A stretch of 42,453 nucleotides of DNA from Terriglobales bacterium (GTDB lineage Bacteria > Acidobacteriota > Terriglobia > Terriglobales > Acidobacteriaceae), in the NCBI GenBank assembly GCA_016185365.1, contig JACPNP010000028.1:1-42453 (forward strand). Reading direction: 5' to 3'. A program made the position numbers and the translations under genes. The notes under the pieces are model-generated. The model ran no database searches. It had not been told where the DNA came from and saw only the letters and a program-made list of their open reading frames with translations. Of the stretch, positions 7,502-14,811 are shown one piece after another (position 1 is the first letter of the stretch; each line of letters begins with the position of its first letter).

Positions 7502-8634
7502 TAAGCGATCCAGCCGCCGCCTACGACCTCGTCGCCGTCATAGAACACGGCGGCCTGCCCGGGCGTGACGGCACGCTGGGGAGCGTCAAACGTGGCCAGG
7601 ACCTCGTCCGGCCCGGCCATCTCGATGGTGGCCCACGCCGGCTCATGGCGATGACGGATCTTTGACTGCACGCGCATGGGCGCATCCAGTGCGGGCACGG
7701 AAACCCAATTCAGCTTCTTCACGCGCATGGATGGAGACAACAATTCGTCTCCACCGCCGACCACAACCTGGCGCTTGTCACCACGGATCTCGAGGACGTA
7801 GAGCGGATTCCCAGTCGCTACGCCAAGGCCCTTGCGCTGGCCGACCGTGAAATTGTGGATCCCGCCATGCCGGCCCACGACCTCGCCGCTGGTTGTGACC
7901 ATCTCGCCGGACGTGTCCGGAAGCGCCTCACCTTGATCGGCGAGATAGGCGTCAATAAATCGCTTGTAGTCGCCGCCGGGAACGAAGCATATCTCCTGCG
8001 AGTCCGGCTTCTCCGCGAGGACATTGAGTCCCTTCTGCCGGGCCTGCTCGCGCACTTCCGGCTTCGACATCTCCCCCAACGGGAACATGGTGCGGCTGAG
8101 CTGGTCCTGGGTCAGGCCAAAAAGAAAGTACGTCTGGTCCTTGGCCTTGTCCGCCGGACGCTTCAAGATCCAACGCTGACGGCGCTCGCAGAACTCATTG
8201 CGCGCGTAATGGCCGGTGGCGATGCGATCGGCCCCGATCTGACGGGCCACGATCAGCAACTGATCGAACTTGAGATGATTGTTGCAAAGACTGCATGGGA
8301 TCGGCGTCCGCCCGGAGAGATACTCGCTCACGAACGGGCGCACCACGTCGCGCTCGAAGCGCTCCTCGTGATTCACCACGTAATACGGGATGTCGAGCGT
8401 CTCGGCGACGCGGCGCGCATCGTAAACATCGTCGATGGAACAGCAGCGGCCCTGCACTTGCTCCGGCATGCCCTCATGTCCGGACAGGCGGCGCTGGTTC
8501 CACAACTGCATAGTGAGGCCGACCACGGTGTGCCCGTCCGCGCGCAGCATGGCCGCGACGGTCGAAGAATCGACACCGCCCGACATGGCCACGGCAATGG
8601 TCTCAGACTTCTGCAATCCGTTTCTCACTTTCAA
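7501..8634 (-). CDS. mnmA: tRNA-specific 2-thiouridylase MnmA
   Basis: ATP-dependent enzyme that thiolates U34 of tRNA(Lys, Glu, Gln) in the cytoplasm, using persulfide sulfur relayed from a cysteine desulfurase. The PP-loop SGGVDSS is at residues 18-24. The catalytic Cys is in SLCNNHLKF (Cys117), and the persulfide-carrying Cys is in SQEICFVPG (Cys216). GHYARNE and KDQTYFLFGL are the usual tRNA/ATP-site motifs, and the C-terminal beta-barrel is complete. Length, 377 residues, is normal. The start is TTG at 8634; GTG at 8628 is the alternative, and no convincing ribosome site decides between them. It sits 11 bp after the cysteine desulfurase gene, its natural partner, and the pair is likely co-transcribed. 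Confidence 0.95.
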   Translation of the reverse strand: MKVRNGLQKSETIAVAMSGGVDSSTVAAMLRADGHTVVGLTMQLWNQRRLSGHEGMPEQVQGRCCSIDDVYDARRVAETLDIPYYVVNHEERFERDVVRPFVSEYLSGRTPIPCSLCNNHLKFDQLLIVARQIGADRIATGHYARNEFCERRQRWILKRPADKAKDQTYFLFGLTQDQLSRTMFPLGEMSKPEVREQARQKGLNVLAEKPDSQEICFVPGGDYKRFIDAYLADQGEALPDTSGEMVTTSGEVVGRHGGIHNFTVGQRKGLGVATGNPLYVLEIRGDKRQVVVGGGDELLSPSMRVKKLNWVSVPALDAPMRVQSKIRHRHEPAWATIEMAGPDEVLATFDAPQRAVTPGQAAVFYDGDEVVGGGWIA

Positions 8635-8645
8635 GAGGTCCGCGT

Positions 8646-9818
8646 TCAGCGCCCGGCGGCAAGCGGCTGTTTCTTATAGACCGGACTCAGCTCCCGCAAG
8701 CGGGCCACTGTCTCCGGTACAAGCCCGAGGGCAAGATCTATGTCCGCTTCCGTGGAGTGCTTGCCCAGGCTCAAACGGAAACTCGCGCGGGCGTGTTCCG
8801 GTTTCAGCCCCATGGCGGTCAGGACGTGTGAGGGCTCGACCGCGCCGGAGGAACAAGCCGCTCCAGTCGAGATCGCCAAACCCTTCAAGTCGAGGGCAAT
8901 GATCAGCGCTTCCCCTTCCACATGGTCCAGATGCAGATTGGATGTATTCGGGACGCGCGGCGCACCAAGTCCATTCACGCCGCTTTCATCCACCTGGGAA
9001 AGCAAGTCCTGCTCGAGACGGTCGCGCAAGGCGCGGATACGCTCCACACTGCCGTCCGTAAATCCGGCGAGGGCCAACTCCGCCGCCTTGCCAAGCCCGA
9101 CGATGCCCGGCAGATTCTCCGTTCCCGCGCGGCGTCGGCGTTCATGATTCCCGCCATAAAGTAATGGTTGAAGTAATGTGCCCTTACTCACGAATAATGC
9201 GCCGATTCCCTGCGGCGCGTGCATCTTGTGACCGGAGATGCTCAGCAGGTGGCAGCCGATCGCTTTCACATCGATCGGCACCTTGCCCGCCGCCTGGACG
9301 GCGTCCGTATGGAACAATACGCCGGCTTCCTGCGCGATGCGGCCAATCTCTTCCACTGGCTGCAACACCCCGGTCTCGTTGTTGGCCATCATCACGCTGA
9401 TGAGCCGTGTATTGGGGCGCAAGGCCTTGCGGATGTCGCCGGGATCGATCAGTCCGCGCGCGTCCACACCTACGATGGTGACTTCCACGCAGCGGGACTC
9501 AAGAACGTGCGCCGACTTCAGCACGGCTTCGTGCTCGATGGCGCTGGTGATGATGTGATCGCCGGGCCGGGTCACGCCGAACAGCGCGGTGTCGTCGCCT
9601 TCCGTACCGCCGCTGGTGAAGACCACTTCCGCGGCGCGACAGCCCAGCAGCGCAGCCACGCAGTCTCGCGCGCGCTCGACCGCGGCGCGGGCCTGCCGGC
9701 CAAAGTAATGGATCGAGGAGGCGTTGCCAAACACTTCCTCAAAACACGGGCGCATGGCGTCACGCACCTCCGGCAGGACCGGAGTGGTGGCGTTCGAGTC
9801 CATGTATACGCGACGCAT
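8646..9818 (-). CDS. Cysteine desulfurase (IscS/NifS family)
   Basis: PLP enzyme converting L-cysteine to alanine and an enzyme-bound persulfide, the sulfur source for tRNA thiolation, Fe-S clusters and possibly the sulfido ligand of molybdenum hydroxylases. The PLP Lys is in SISGHKMHAPQG (Lys198), with the preceding TDAVQAAGK segment (Asp172, Gln175) stacking on the cofactor. The catalytic Cys is in TGAACSSGAVEPSHVL (Cys322), in the long flexible loop of group I enzymes. The N-terminus (VYMDSNATTPVLPEV) is complete. Length, 390 residues, is normal. The GGTEGDDTA motif is closer to NifS than to E. coli IscS. The mnmA gene follows at once. An IscU-like scaffold is encoded separately at 33 kb. 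Confidence 0.93.
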   Translation of the reverse strand: MRRVYMDSNATTPVLPEVRDAMRPCFEEVFGNASSIHYFGRQARAAVERARDCVAALLGCRAAEVVFTSGGTEGDDTALFGVTRPGDHIITSAIEHEAVLKSAHVLESRCVEVTIVGVDARGLIDPGDIRKALRPNTRLISVMMANNETGVLQPVEEIGRIAQEAGVLFHTDAVQAAGKVPIDVKAIGCHLLSISGHKMHAPQGIGALFVSKGTLLQPLLYGGNHERRRRAGTENLPGIVGLGKAAELALAGFTDGSVERIRALRDRLEQDLLSQVDESGVNGLGAPRVPNTSNLHLDHVEGEALIIALDLKGLAISTGAACSSGAVEPSHVLTAMGLKPEHARASFRLSLGKHSTEADIDLALGLVPETVARLRELSPVYKKQPLAAGR

Positions 9819-9887
9819 ACCACTATTCTACGCTGGCCCAGCCGTTGTTCGCGGGAAGGCCGGCTGATGGAAGCCGGGCCCCGCGGC

Positions 9888-10382
9888 TCAATGCGGCTGC
9901 GCCACCGGAGGAGTCGGTCGCGGGGCGGTCTGCGGCGTCTCGACCCCGACCATTTCCGGATGACGGATCTTGCCGCCAAGATACGAGGTCCACGCCATTG
10001 ACGTGGCACTCATCAGCGCGGCGATCAGGATCAACGCCTTCAACCCGACCGGTGTCTCGCCCTTCTTCCTCTTCCAAAACATTGCCAGAAGGCTTAAGGC
10101 GCCGAGAATCTCCACCACCCAAATGCCGGCTTTGGCGGCGTCTTCATGACGATGGATGAGCTTTCGGCTGATCTCCGGCAGGCCGATGATGAAGTGCTCC
10201 GCCGGGTCGCCCGTCAGATAGGCGGGGATGGTGAACAGCGCCGTGACCACAAAGATGAAGAGCGCGGCCTGGCGGACCTCCGGGCTTTTGCGCCCGATGC
10301 CGAACAGCATGACGACCAGGCCGAACAGGATGCCGATCACAGGAATGTGGTTCAGAATGAGGTGCAGGTGGGCTGGATTCAT
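9888..10382 (-). CDS. Four-helix inner-membrane protein, DUF2231-like, unknown function
   Basis: 164 residues with four predicted membrane helices (about 10-28, 38-56, 85-103, 113-132) and a Pro-rich soluble tail. The N-terminal HLHLILNHIPVIG and the RHEDAAKAG segment put conserved His residues near the membrane, as in the DUF2231-type family of membrane proteins that may bind haem or copper. I cannot assign a reaction. The gene stands alone between the cysteine desulfurase and citrate synthase genes on the same strand. Confidence 0.75.
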   Translation of the reverse strand: MNPAHLHLILNHIPVIGILFGLVVMLFGIGRKSPEVRQAALFIFVVTALFTIPAYLTGDPAEHFIIGLPEISRKLIHRHEDAAKAGIWVVEILGALSLLAMFWKRKKGETPVGLKALILIAALMSATSMAWTSYLGGKIRHPEMVGVETPQTAPRPTPPVAQPH

Positions 10383-10436
10383 GTCGCTGAAAGATTACCG
10401 GAAGGTCTAAAGTTCGGCCAGTATTTGGGCAGCAGA

Positions 10437-10460
10437 AAGGGCGGCTGTATGGCCGCCCTT
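10437..10460 (-). terminator. Terminator hairpin after the citrate synthase gene
   Basis: A 9-bp GC-rich stem (10437-10445 with 10452-10460) and a 6-base loop lie 19 bases beyond the citrate synthase stop. The tail is U-poor (TCTGCTG), so termination may be partial. Confidence 0.55.
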
Positions 10461-10479
10461 CAAGTCACGTGCAAAATGC

Positions 10480-11631
10480 TTATCCGCGTCCCGCGATGGG
10501 CACATACGGCGCAGGATGCTTGGGGCCGATGTAATCCGCGCGCGGCCGGATGAGGCGATTGTCATCGTGCTGCTCGATGATGTGCGCCGCCCAGCCGCTG
10601 ATGCGTGACACTCCGAAGATCGGCGTGAACAGGTCGATGTCGATGCCCAATGTGGTGTAGACCGAGGCCGAATAGAAGTCCACATTGGCGTTGAGCTTCT
10701 TCTTCGGGTTCTCCTTGTTCATGAAGTCTTCGATGGCGTGGGACATGTCATACCACTTGGGTTTGTTGTCCTTCACGCCCAAGTCATGCGACATGCGCCG
10801 CAGGTGCGTGGCCCGCGGATCTTCCGTGGTGTAAACGCGATGTCCGAATCCGGGCACTTTCTTTCCTTGCGCCAGCATGTCTTTGACATAGGCAACCGGG
10901 TCGGCTCCGGCCTTGTCGATGGCGAACAAGATCTTCATCACCGCTTCGTTGGCGCCGCCATGCAGCGGCCCCTTGAGGGCGCCGATGGCGCCGGTCACGG
11001 CGGAGTGCATGTCACTCTCCGTGGCCGCGATCACGCGGGCCGCGAAGGTGGAAGCATTCAACTCGTGGTCGGCATGCAGGATCAGCGCGATGTCCATGGC
11101 CTGGGTGGCGGTCGCGCTGGGCTTTTCGCCGTTCAACATCCACAGAAAGTTGCCGGCATGGCTGAGCGACGCGTCCGGCGCGGGCAGGTCCTTGCCTTTG
11201 CGGATGCGGTCGAAATAGGCCACGATCATCGCCATCTGCGAGGTGATGCGGATGGCCTTGCGCAGATTGGCGGCATGGTCCTTGAGCAGGAGGGAGTCCG
11301 CGTCATACATGCTCAACGCGGAGACGGTGGTGCGCAGCACCTCCATCGGCGTGGCCGATTTGGGGCAGCCCTTCAGCAGCGCGATGACGGCCGGGTCGAG
11401 TTTGCGCTCGGCGGCCATCGCGGCGTGCAAGCCCTTCAGCTCAGCCGCGGTGGGCAGCTTGCCGTACCACAGCAGGTAGCAGACCTCTTCGAAGGTCGAT
11501 TTCTCGGCCAGGTCATGGATGTCAATGCCGCGATAGCAGAGGATGCCGGCATGGCCGTCGATCCAGCAGATGCTCGATTCGCCGGCAACTACGTCTTGCA
11601 GTCCTTTGGTGTGGGCCGGTGTGGTGGACAT
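10480..11631 (-). CDS. gltA: Citrate synthase
   Basis: Condenses acetyl-CoA and oxaloacetate to citrate, entry to the TCA cycle. The catalytic residues are visible: GPLHGGANEAV and GFGHRVY (the two active-site His) and DFYSASVY (Asp). The C-terminal RISGWAAHIIEQ and LIRPRADYIG segments bind citrate and CoA. At 383 residues it is the short dimeric type that also includes 2-methylcitrate synthases, so use of propionyl-CoA cannot be excluded. The frame is open further upstream, but ATG 11631 is chosen because AGGAGA (11647-11642) and a TAGAAT -10 box precede it. No other TCA-cycle gene is adjacent. Confidence 0.93.
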   Translation of the reverse strand: MSTTPAHTKGLQDVVAGESSICWIDGHAGILCYRGIDIHDLAEKSTFEEVCYLLWYGKLPTAAELKGLHAAMAAERKLDPAVIALLKGCPKSATPMEVLRTTVSALSMYDADSLLLKDHAANLRKAIRITSQMAMIVAYFDRIRKGKDLPAPDASLSHAGNFLWMLNGEKPSATATQAMDIALILHADHELNASTFAARVIAATESDMHSAVTGAIGALKGPLHGGANEAVMKILFAIDKAGADPVAYVKDMLAQGKKVPGFGHRVYTTEDPRATHLRRMSHDLGVKDNKPKWYDMSHAIEDFMNKENPKKKLNANVDFYSASVYTTLGIDIDLFTPIFGVSRISGWAAHIIEQHDDNRLIRPRADYIGPKHPAPYVPIAGRG

Positions 11632-11654
11632 AGGTTCCCTATCTCCTGAAAACC

Positions 11655-11660
11655 ATTCTA
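11655..11660 (-). promoter_or_regulatory. Candidate -10 box (TAGAAT) of the citrate synthase gene
   Basis: Five of six consensus bases. A start near 11648 leaves a short leader that begins with the AGGAGA ribosome site. No good -35 element is seen. Confidence 0.4.
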
Positions 11661-11754
11661 TGAGTGCGGTATGAAAGGCCGCTCCGAGGGGGTCCGGGCG
11701 GACATGCAAACTACCTTTATAAACCAACGGAAGGGAGCCCGGCAAATTGAGGCA

Positions 11755-12600
11755 TTATTCCGGCCATATCCCCAGCGCGGTCTTGCTCAGGATCTGCTCC
11801 TGGACCTCCGGCTTGAGCGGCAAGGCGCGGAATTGGTCCAGGTTCTGCGTGATCTCCGGGACACCCGGCGAGGGCCAGTCCGTGCCAAAGAGCGTCTTGT
11901 GGGCGATCTCCTCCAGACGGGGGAAATAGTTCAGCAGCTGCCTGGGCGGGATGCCGCTGATATCCAGATGAACGTTCTTGTGCCGCCGCAGCAGGAAGAA
12001 CGCGGTATCCATCCATAGCGGACGCCCGCCATGGGCCAGCAGGATGCGCAGCCTGGGGAAGTCCACAGCCACGTCGTCCACGAAGATTGGGTCGCCGTAA
12101 CGGTTGCGCGCACCGGGAAAGATGCTGGTCCCGGTGTGGATCATCACCGGGACGCCATGCTGTTCGGCCATGCGGTAGATGGTCTCCAGCTCTTTTACCC
12201 CGTTCAGGTAGTCATTGGGATAGAGCAGCTGATGCGGCGGGTGGATCTTCACCAGCCGGATGCCCAGCCGCAGCAACTCTTCCATGTCCCTGGTGACATT
12301 TTCCGAGTGTTTGGGGTGCACGCTGCCACAGGGGATCAATCGCTTCGGGTCAGCCTTGCAATACTCCGCCACCCACGGATTCACGCCGATGGTGAACCCC
12401 ATGGTGGTGGGCGCCACGTAGTTGATAAGCACCACCCGGTCCACGCCGATCGCATCCAGGTGCTTGAGCAAGGACTTGGGGTTGGCGCAGTACTCCAGGA
12501 TGTCGTCATAGCGGCCGCGGGCGCGCTTCATGACTTCAAGCGCCGCGGACTTGAACATCTTGACCGGCTGGATGTGGATGTGGCAGTCAGTGATGAGCAT
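11755..12600 (-). CDS. Amidohydrolase-family metal hydrolase/decarboxylase (PF04909 type)
   Basis: 281 residues with the TIM-barrel metal-site pattern of the amidohydrolase-2/ACMSD group: CHIH at residues 6-9, VKIHPP (Lys-His), VMIHTGTS (His), ILLAHGG (His) and FGTDWPSPG (Asp). Members hydrolyse C-N or C-O bonds or decarboxylate aromatic acids such as gamma-resorcylate; the substrate here cannot be read. The initial MLITDCHIHIQ is a proper start, and the length is typical. It lies upstream of citrate synthase on the same strand, 123 bp away, and 19 bp after the DUF2059 gene. Confidence 0.85.
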   Translation of the reverse strand: MLITDCHIHIQPVKMFKSAALEVMKRARGRYDDILEYCANPKSLLKHLDAIGVDRVVLINYVAPTTMGFTIGVNPWVAEYCKADPKRLIPCGSVHPKHSENVTRDMEELLRLGIRLVKIHPPHQLLYPNDYLNGVKELETIYRMAEQHGVPVMIHTGTSIFPGARNRYGDPIFVDDVAVDFPRLRILLAHGGRPLWMDTAFFLLRRHKNVHLDISGIPPRQLLNYFPRLEEIAHKTLFGTDWPSPGVPEITQNLDQFRALPLKPEVQEQILSKTALGIWPE

Positions 12601-12619
12601 CAGGGTGTGGTGGCTTCGA

Positions 12620-13225
12620 TCACTTGGGCTCGCCGGGCTTGTCCGTCGTTTTGTCCGCGGCGTGGGAGTCCGACTTCTTCTTCATTTCCTGAACGAACTC
12701 CTCCATCAAAGGACGTATCCGTGCCATCGCTTTGGCCTGTTGTGTTGCCGCAAAAGTTTGGATGAGCTGGCTGTTGACCTCCATCGATTCACGCTGCATA
12801 TCCGATTGCAACGCCACAAACTTCTTACCCAGGGGCGAGGAATAGAAAAGCGTGACGGCCTGGATCTCCTCACGCGTGAAATGCTTTTGGTAGATCGGGA
12901 TAAGGTTTTCCATCATCGCCTTCAACGGGAAGTCTTTCGACATCTCCGCGAACAAGGCATCCATTTCCTTGTCGAATCGCGCTACTTGTTCGGGAGAAAG
13001 CTTTTCTTTCCATGACTGGTCGCGGTTGTTGTCCATCATCTGTCTCATCTGGGAGACCATGACGTCCATCACCTTTACCAGCTGTTCATCGAGCCCAAGG
13101 GTCTTGAACAGCGCCGCGACATCCTCCCGGGTGGCGGGAGCCTGCTTGTCCTGCACTGTCATCTGGGCGGAACAAGCAAGGGTGAGGAATAGGACGATGC
13201 TGAGTACTTTCAGTGTGTGGCGCAT
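12620..13225 (-). CDS. Secreted DUF2059-domain protein
   Basis: 201 residues. The N-terminus has a signal peptide (VLSIVLFLTLACSAQ), cleaved either after CSA or, less likely, at the Cys as a lipoprotein (TLAC is a weak lipobox). The mature part carries the helical DUF2059 pattern, including FTREEIQAVTLFYSSPLGKK. The C-terminus is charged and probably disordered (KKKSDSHAADKTT). DUF2059 proteins are periplasmic and functionally uncharacterised. It lies 19 bp before the amidohydrolase gene, so co-transcription is likely. Confidence 0.88.
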   Translation of the reverse strand: MRHTLKVLSIVLFLTLACSAQMTVQDKQAPATREDVAALFKTLGLDEQLVKVMDVMVSQMRQMMDNNRDQSWKEKLSPEQVARFDKEMDALFAEMSKDFPLKAMMENLIPIYQKHFTREEIQAVTLFYSSPLGKKFVALQSDMQRESMEVNSQLIQTFAATQQAKAMARIRPLMEEFVQEMKKKSDSHAADKTTDKPGEPK

Positions 13226-13361
13226 ACAAAAACCCCAATGATTGGAATGGGAGTGGAACGCTTGAGTGTAACTCAGATTTGAAGGACCTTGCCGCGCTAT
13301 CCATTCCTCGAGAAAACCCTATGCGGCATCCACTCTGTTGTCTCTTAAACCGGAACCGGGG

Positions 13362-13562
13362 TCAGACAACTTCCTGAGTGATCGGTGGAAGAACGCGATC
13401 TCGTTCGGTATCAATCTCAACTTGCAAGCGCAAGCGTGATGGACAAAGAAAATTGTAGGTAAGTGCCAACACGAGACCCGTGATCCATCCCGAAGCCGCG
13501 TACCCCAACGGCACCGTCACAGCTTGAATCACTCCCCGGCCAGGGAAACCGAAATTAATCAC
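13362..13562 (-). CDS. Short membrane protein, probably the 3' remnant of a DUF3566-like gene
   Basis: 66 residues, GTG start, overlapping the end of hcrB in the sequence GTGATTAA (start codon 13562-13560, hcrB stop 13557-13555). The region VTVPLGYAASGWITGLVLA followed by LTYNFL matches the C-terminal half of a family of about 110-residue membrane proteins that end PxxYxxxGFxxGxxxAxxYNxxA. The N-terminal membrane helix of that family is missing and cannot be found upstream, where hcrB lies. There is no Shine-Dalgarno; translation could be coupled to hcrB. It may be a degraded gene. The downstream bases 13351-13367 read CGGAACCGGGGTCAGAC, a motif I recall near REP-associated transposases. Confidence 0.35.
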   Translation of the reverse strand: MINFGFPGRGVIQAVTVPLGYAASGWITGLVLALTYNFLCPSRLRLQVEIDTERDRVLPPITQEVV

Positions 13563-14559
13563 GAATTGAAGGCCCGGAAGGAGTAGCCCGACTGGCGCTT
13601 TGCTTGGCGAATACTTTGATCATCTCGCGCCGGTATTCCGGTGTGAGCAGTGACGTGGTCAGCGGCTTGGCCACGCGCGCGGCCAGTTCGCCCACCACCA
13701 TGGCCGCGTGTTCGTTCATCTCCCGTCCGATAAGCGCATGGGTGGCGTCCTTGACCAGGCGCGGCGCCGGATTCACCCCGGTGATGGCCACGCGGGCATC
13801 GTCAATGATCTTCCCTTTTTTCCTGATGGCCACGGCCACTCCCGCAAGGGGATAGTCGATCGAGCCGCGCAGGCGCAGTTTTCTGTAGACACCGGAATAT
13901 CCGGCGCTGGCTTCCGGCAGGAAAATGCGGGTCAGGATCTCGCTCTTGCCCAGGCGCATGCGGTCATCGCCGATGTTGGTGTAGAGATCGGCCAGCGGGA
14001 TCCGGCGGCGGCCTTTGGGGCTGGCGATCTCGATCTCAGCGTGCAGGCAGAGCAGCGCGGCGGCAGAGTCGCCGCTGAACACCGCCCAGCAAACTTTCCC
14101 GCCGGGAGCGACGTGGCACAGGTCACCGTCCTTCTTGATGCAATAGCCGCACGACTTCCGCCACTGCAGCGACTGGTTGTACCAGAGGCAGCGCGTGTCC
14201 AGGCAAAGATTGCCGCCTAACGTGCCCATATTGCGCAGGATAGGTGAGGCCACGGTCATCACCGCCTCGCGCAGCACCGGATAGTGGGTCGCAATGAATC
14301 CCGAGTCCTCGATGGCGGAGAGTTTCACCAGCGACCCCAGTTCCACACCCAGACCGGGGACCACGCGGATGTGGGTGAGTTCCTCGATGCCGCGGATGTC
14401 CATGACGTAAGCGGGCGAGAACAGACGCTGCTTCATCGAAGGCAGCAGGTCGGTGCCGCCGGCGCAGATCTGCACGCCTTCTTTTTCGTAGCGATGCAGG
14501 AAGCCAAGCGCGTCTTCCACATTGCGCGGACGGAGAAGTTTGAAGGAAGGCAGGGACAT
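13555..14559 (-). CDS. hcrB: 4-Hydroxybenzoyl-CoA reductase-type FAD / [4Fe-4S] subunit
   Basis: 334 residues, the FAD subunit (PCMH fold) of a molybdenum hydroxylase-family enzyme. FAD motifs CAGGTDLLPSMK (about residues 32-43) and NMGTLGGNLC (about 110-119) are present. What sets it apart is the extra loop at residues 119-160 with Cys124, Cys140, Cys148 and Cys157. The spacing (15, 7 and 8 residues between) is the same as for the ligands of the additional [4Fe-4S] cluster of Thauera aromatica 4-hydroxybenzoyl-CoA reductase, as I recall them (122, 138, 146, 155). Ordinary xanthine or CO dehydrogenases lack this loop. So the enzyme probably runs as a low-potential reductase rather than a hydroxylase. 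It follows hcrC and hcrA in the same direction, separated from hcrA by 233 bp with a heptanucleotide array. Confidence 0.87.
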   Translation of the reverse strand: MSLPSFKLLRPRNVEDALGFLHRYEKEGVQICAGGTDLLPSMKQRLFSPAYVMDIRGIEELTHIRVVPGLGVELGSLVKLSAIEDSGFIATHYPVLREAVMTVASPILRNMGTLGGNLCLDTRCLWYNQSLQWRKSCGYCIKKDGDLCHVAPGGKVCWAVFSGDSAAALLCLHAEIEIASPKGRRRIPLADLYTNIGDDRMRLGKSEILTRIFLPEASAGYSGVYRKLRLRGSIDYPLAGVAVAIRKKGKIIDDARVAITGVNPAPRLVKDATHALIGREMNEHAAMVVGELAARVAKPLTTSLLTPEYRREMIKVFAKQSASRATPSGPSIRD

Positions 14560-14566
14560 GGGTTCG

Positions 14567-14636
14567 CTGTTAGCACTTAGCTGTTAGCTCTTAGCTGTTA
14601 GCTCTTAGCTGTTAGCACTTAGCCGTTAGCTCTTAG
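14567..14636. repeat. Heptanucleotide array (CNNTTAG unit, 10 copies) between hcrA and hcrB
   Basis: Ten contiguous 7-mers, CTGTTAG, CACTTAG, CTGTTAG, CTCTTAG and so on, equivalent to five 14-bp units. It ends eight bases before the hcrB ATG, just where a ribosome site would be, and none is present there. The rest of the 233-bp gap (14637-14790) shows no gene. Confidence 0.9.
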
Positions 14637-14790
14637 CCTTGAGCTTCGCGCCAAAATTCTTTCGCGTTTGCATTTGGCATTTCACAATCGACTCGAAGCT
14701 GAAAAATGAAATAAAGACTTTGGTGCTGAGTAAGTCTTCGTCCTACCACGAAGCGGCATAAGGACCAATGCGCAAGACTCGAAGCTTGTG

Positions 14791-14811
14791 GCTCATTGCT
14801 CACGGCTCAAT
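14791..14811. repeat. Short heptanucleotide array overlapping the hcrA stop codon
   Basis: Three 7-mers, GCTCATT, GCTCACG and GCTCAAT. On the minus strand they encode the last residues of HcrA (LSREQ and part of Ala) and contain its TGA stop codon. Confidence 0.6.

Noticed and set aside
11632..11745. Longer N-terminus of citrate synthase (start at 11745)
   Set aside because: The additional 38 residues do not match the family, and the -10 box and ribosome site lie inside that stretch.
13351..13367. REP/RAYT transposon end
   Set aside because: Only half of the CCGGGGTCAGAC-type motif is present and no transposase gene is in the window.
14567..14636. CRISPR array
   Set aside because: Units are contiguous 7-mers without spacers, far shorter than CRISPR repeats, and no cas gene is present.
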